Assembly: GCA_949739085.1 (NCBI GenBank) | Contig: CATIYU010000056.1 | Coordinates: 1-5,182, forward strand | DNA: 5,182 bases | Origin: an uncultured Eubacteriales bacterium | GTDB taxonomy: Bacteria > Bacillota_A > Clostridia > Oscillospirales > Oscillospiraceae | Direction of reading: 5' to 3' | Shown here: positions 5,171 through 5,182 of the stretch, in pieces | Layout of the letters: each line of letters opens with the position of its first letter | Position numbering within the stretch: position 1 is the stretch's first letter | The notes under the pieces: generated by a model | What the model was told of the DNA's origin: nothing | Database searches by the model: none | What the model saw: only the letters and a program-made list of their open reading frames with translations | Program-made: the position numbers and the translations under genes

Positions 5171-5182
5171 GATGAAATAGGG

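Noticed and set aside
1..5182. Mobile elements, CRISPR arrays or frameshifted genes
   Set aside because: No transposase frame, terminal inverted repeats, regularly spaced repeats or interrupted gene was seen on either strand.

Overview
The window looks like a piece of chromosome from a fairly GC-rich Firmicute, most likely a gut Clostridia of the Oscillospiraceae type (Oscillibacter/Flavonifractor-like). This placement is an inference. It rests on strong AGGAGG-type ribosome sites before most genes, a consensus TTGACA-17-TATAAT promoter, a tRNA with encoded CCA, a clostridial-style thioredoxin system and high third-position GC. No taxonomic marker gene is present.

Layout, right to left, since all protein genes are on the minus strand. 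(1) At the right edge a tRNA-Leu(CAA) (5084-5170, plus strand) has a perfect sigma-A promoter. (2) About 330 bp without a supported gene separates it from a divergent minus-strand operon and holds that operon's probable promoter plus a repeated GAATCGAC motif. (3) The operon has three tightly packed genes: a thioredoxin reductase-like flavoprotein (3887-4750), a trigger-factor/FKBP-like protein (2956-3876) and a thioredoxin-like protein with a CVPC active site (2624-2941). A hairpin follows. (4) A small lipoprotein gene of unknown function (2033-2512) has its own extended -10 promoter and is followed by a second hairpin. (5) A complete ABC exporter half-transporter (221-1960) is followed after one base by the start of a second membrane protein (1-219, cut by the window edge), most likely its heterodimer partner.

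The three-gene operon reads as a cytoplasmic thiol-redox and protein-folding module. The reductase keeps the FAD site and a CATC redox pair but has lost both recognisable NADPH-binding motifs. It therefore resembles the ferredoxin-dependent flavin thioredoxin reductases (FFTR) described in clostridia rather than NADPH-dependent TrxB. The folding protein lacks the trigger-factor ribosome-binding domain and carries six cysteines, so it could be a redox client or partner of the thioredoxin; that is inference.

The most unusual non-coding signal is the 8-mer GAATCGAC (minus strand). It occurs three times, only in intergenic DNA. Two copies lie 21 bp apart upstream of the reductase promoter and one lies upstream of the lipoprotein promoter, each proximal copy 30-31 bp upstream of the proposed -10. 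This suggests a shared transcription-factor site linking the redox operon and the lipoprotein (and perhaps the ABC genes).
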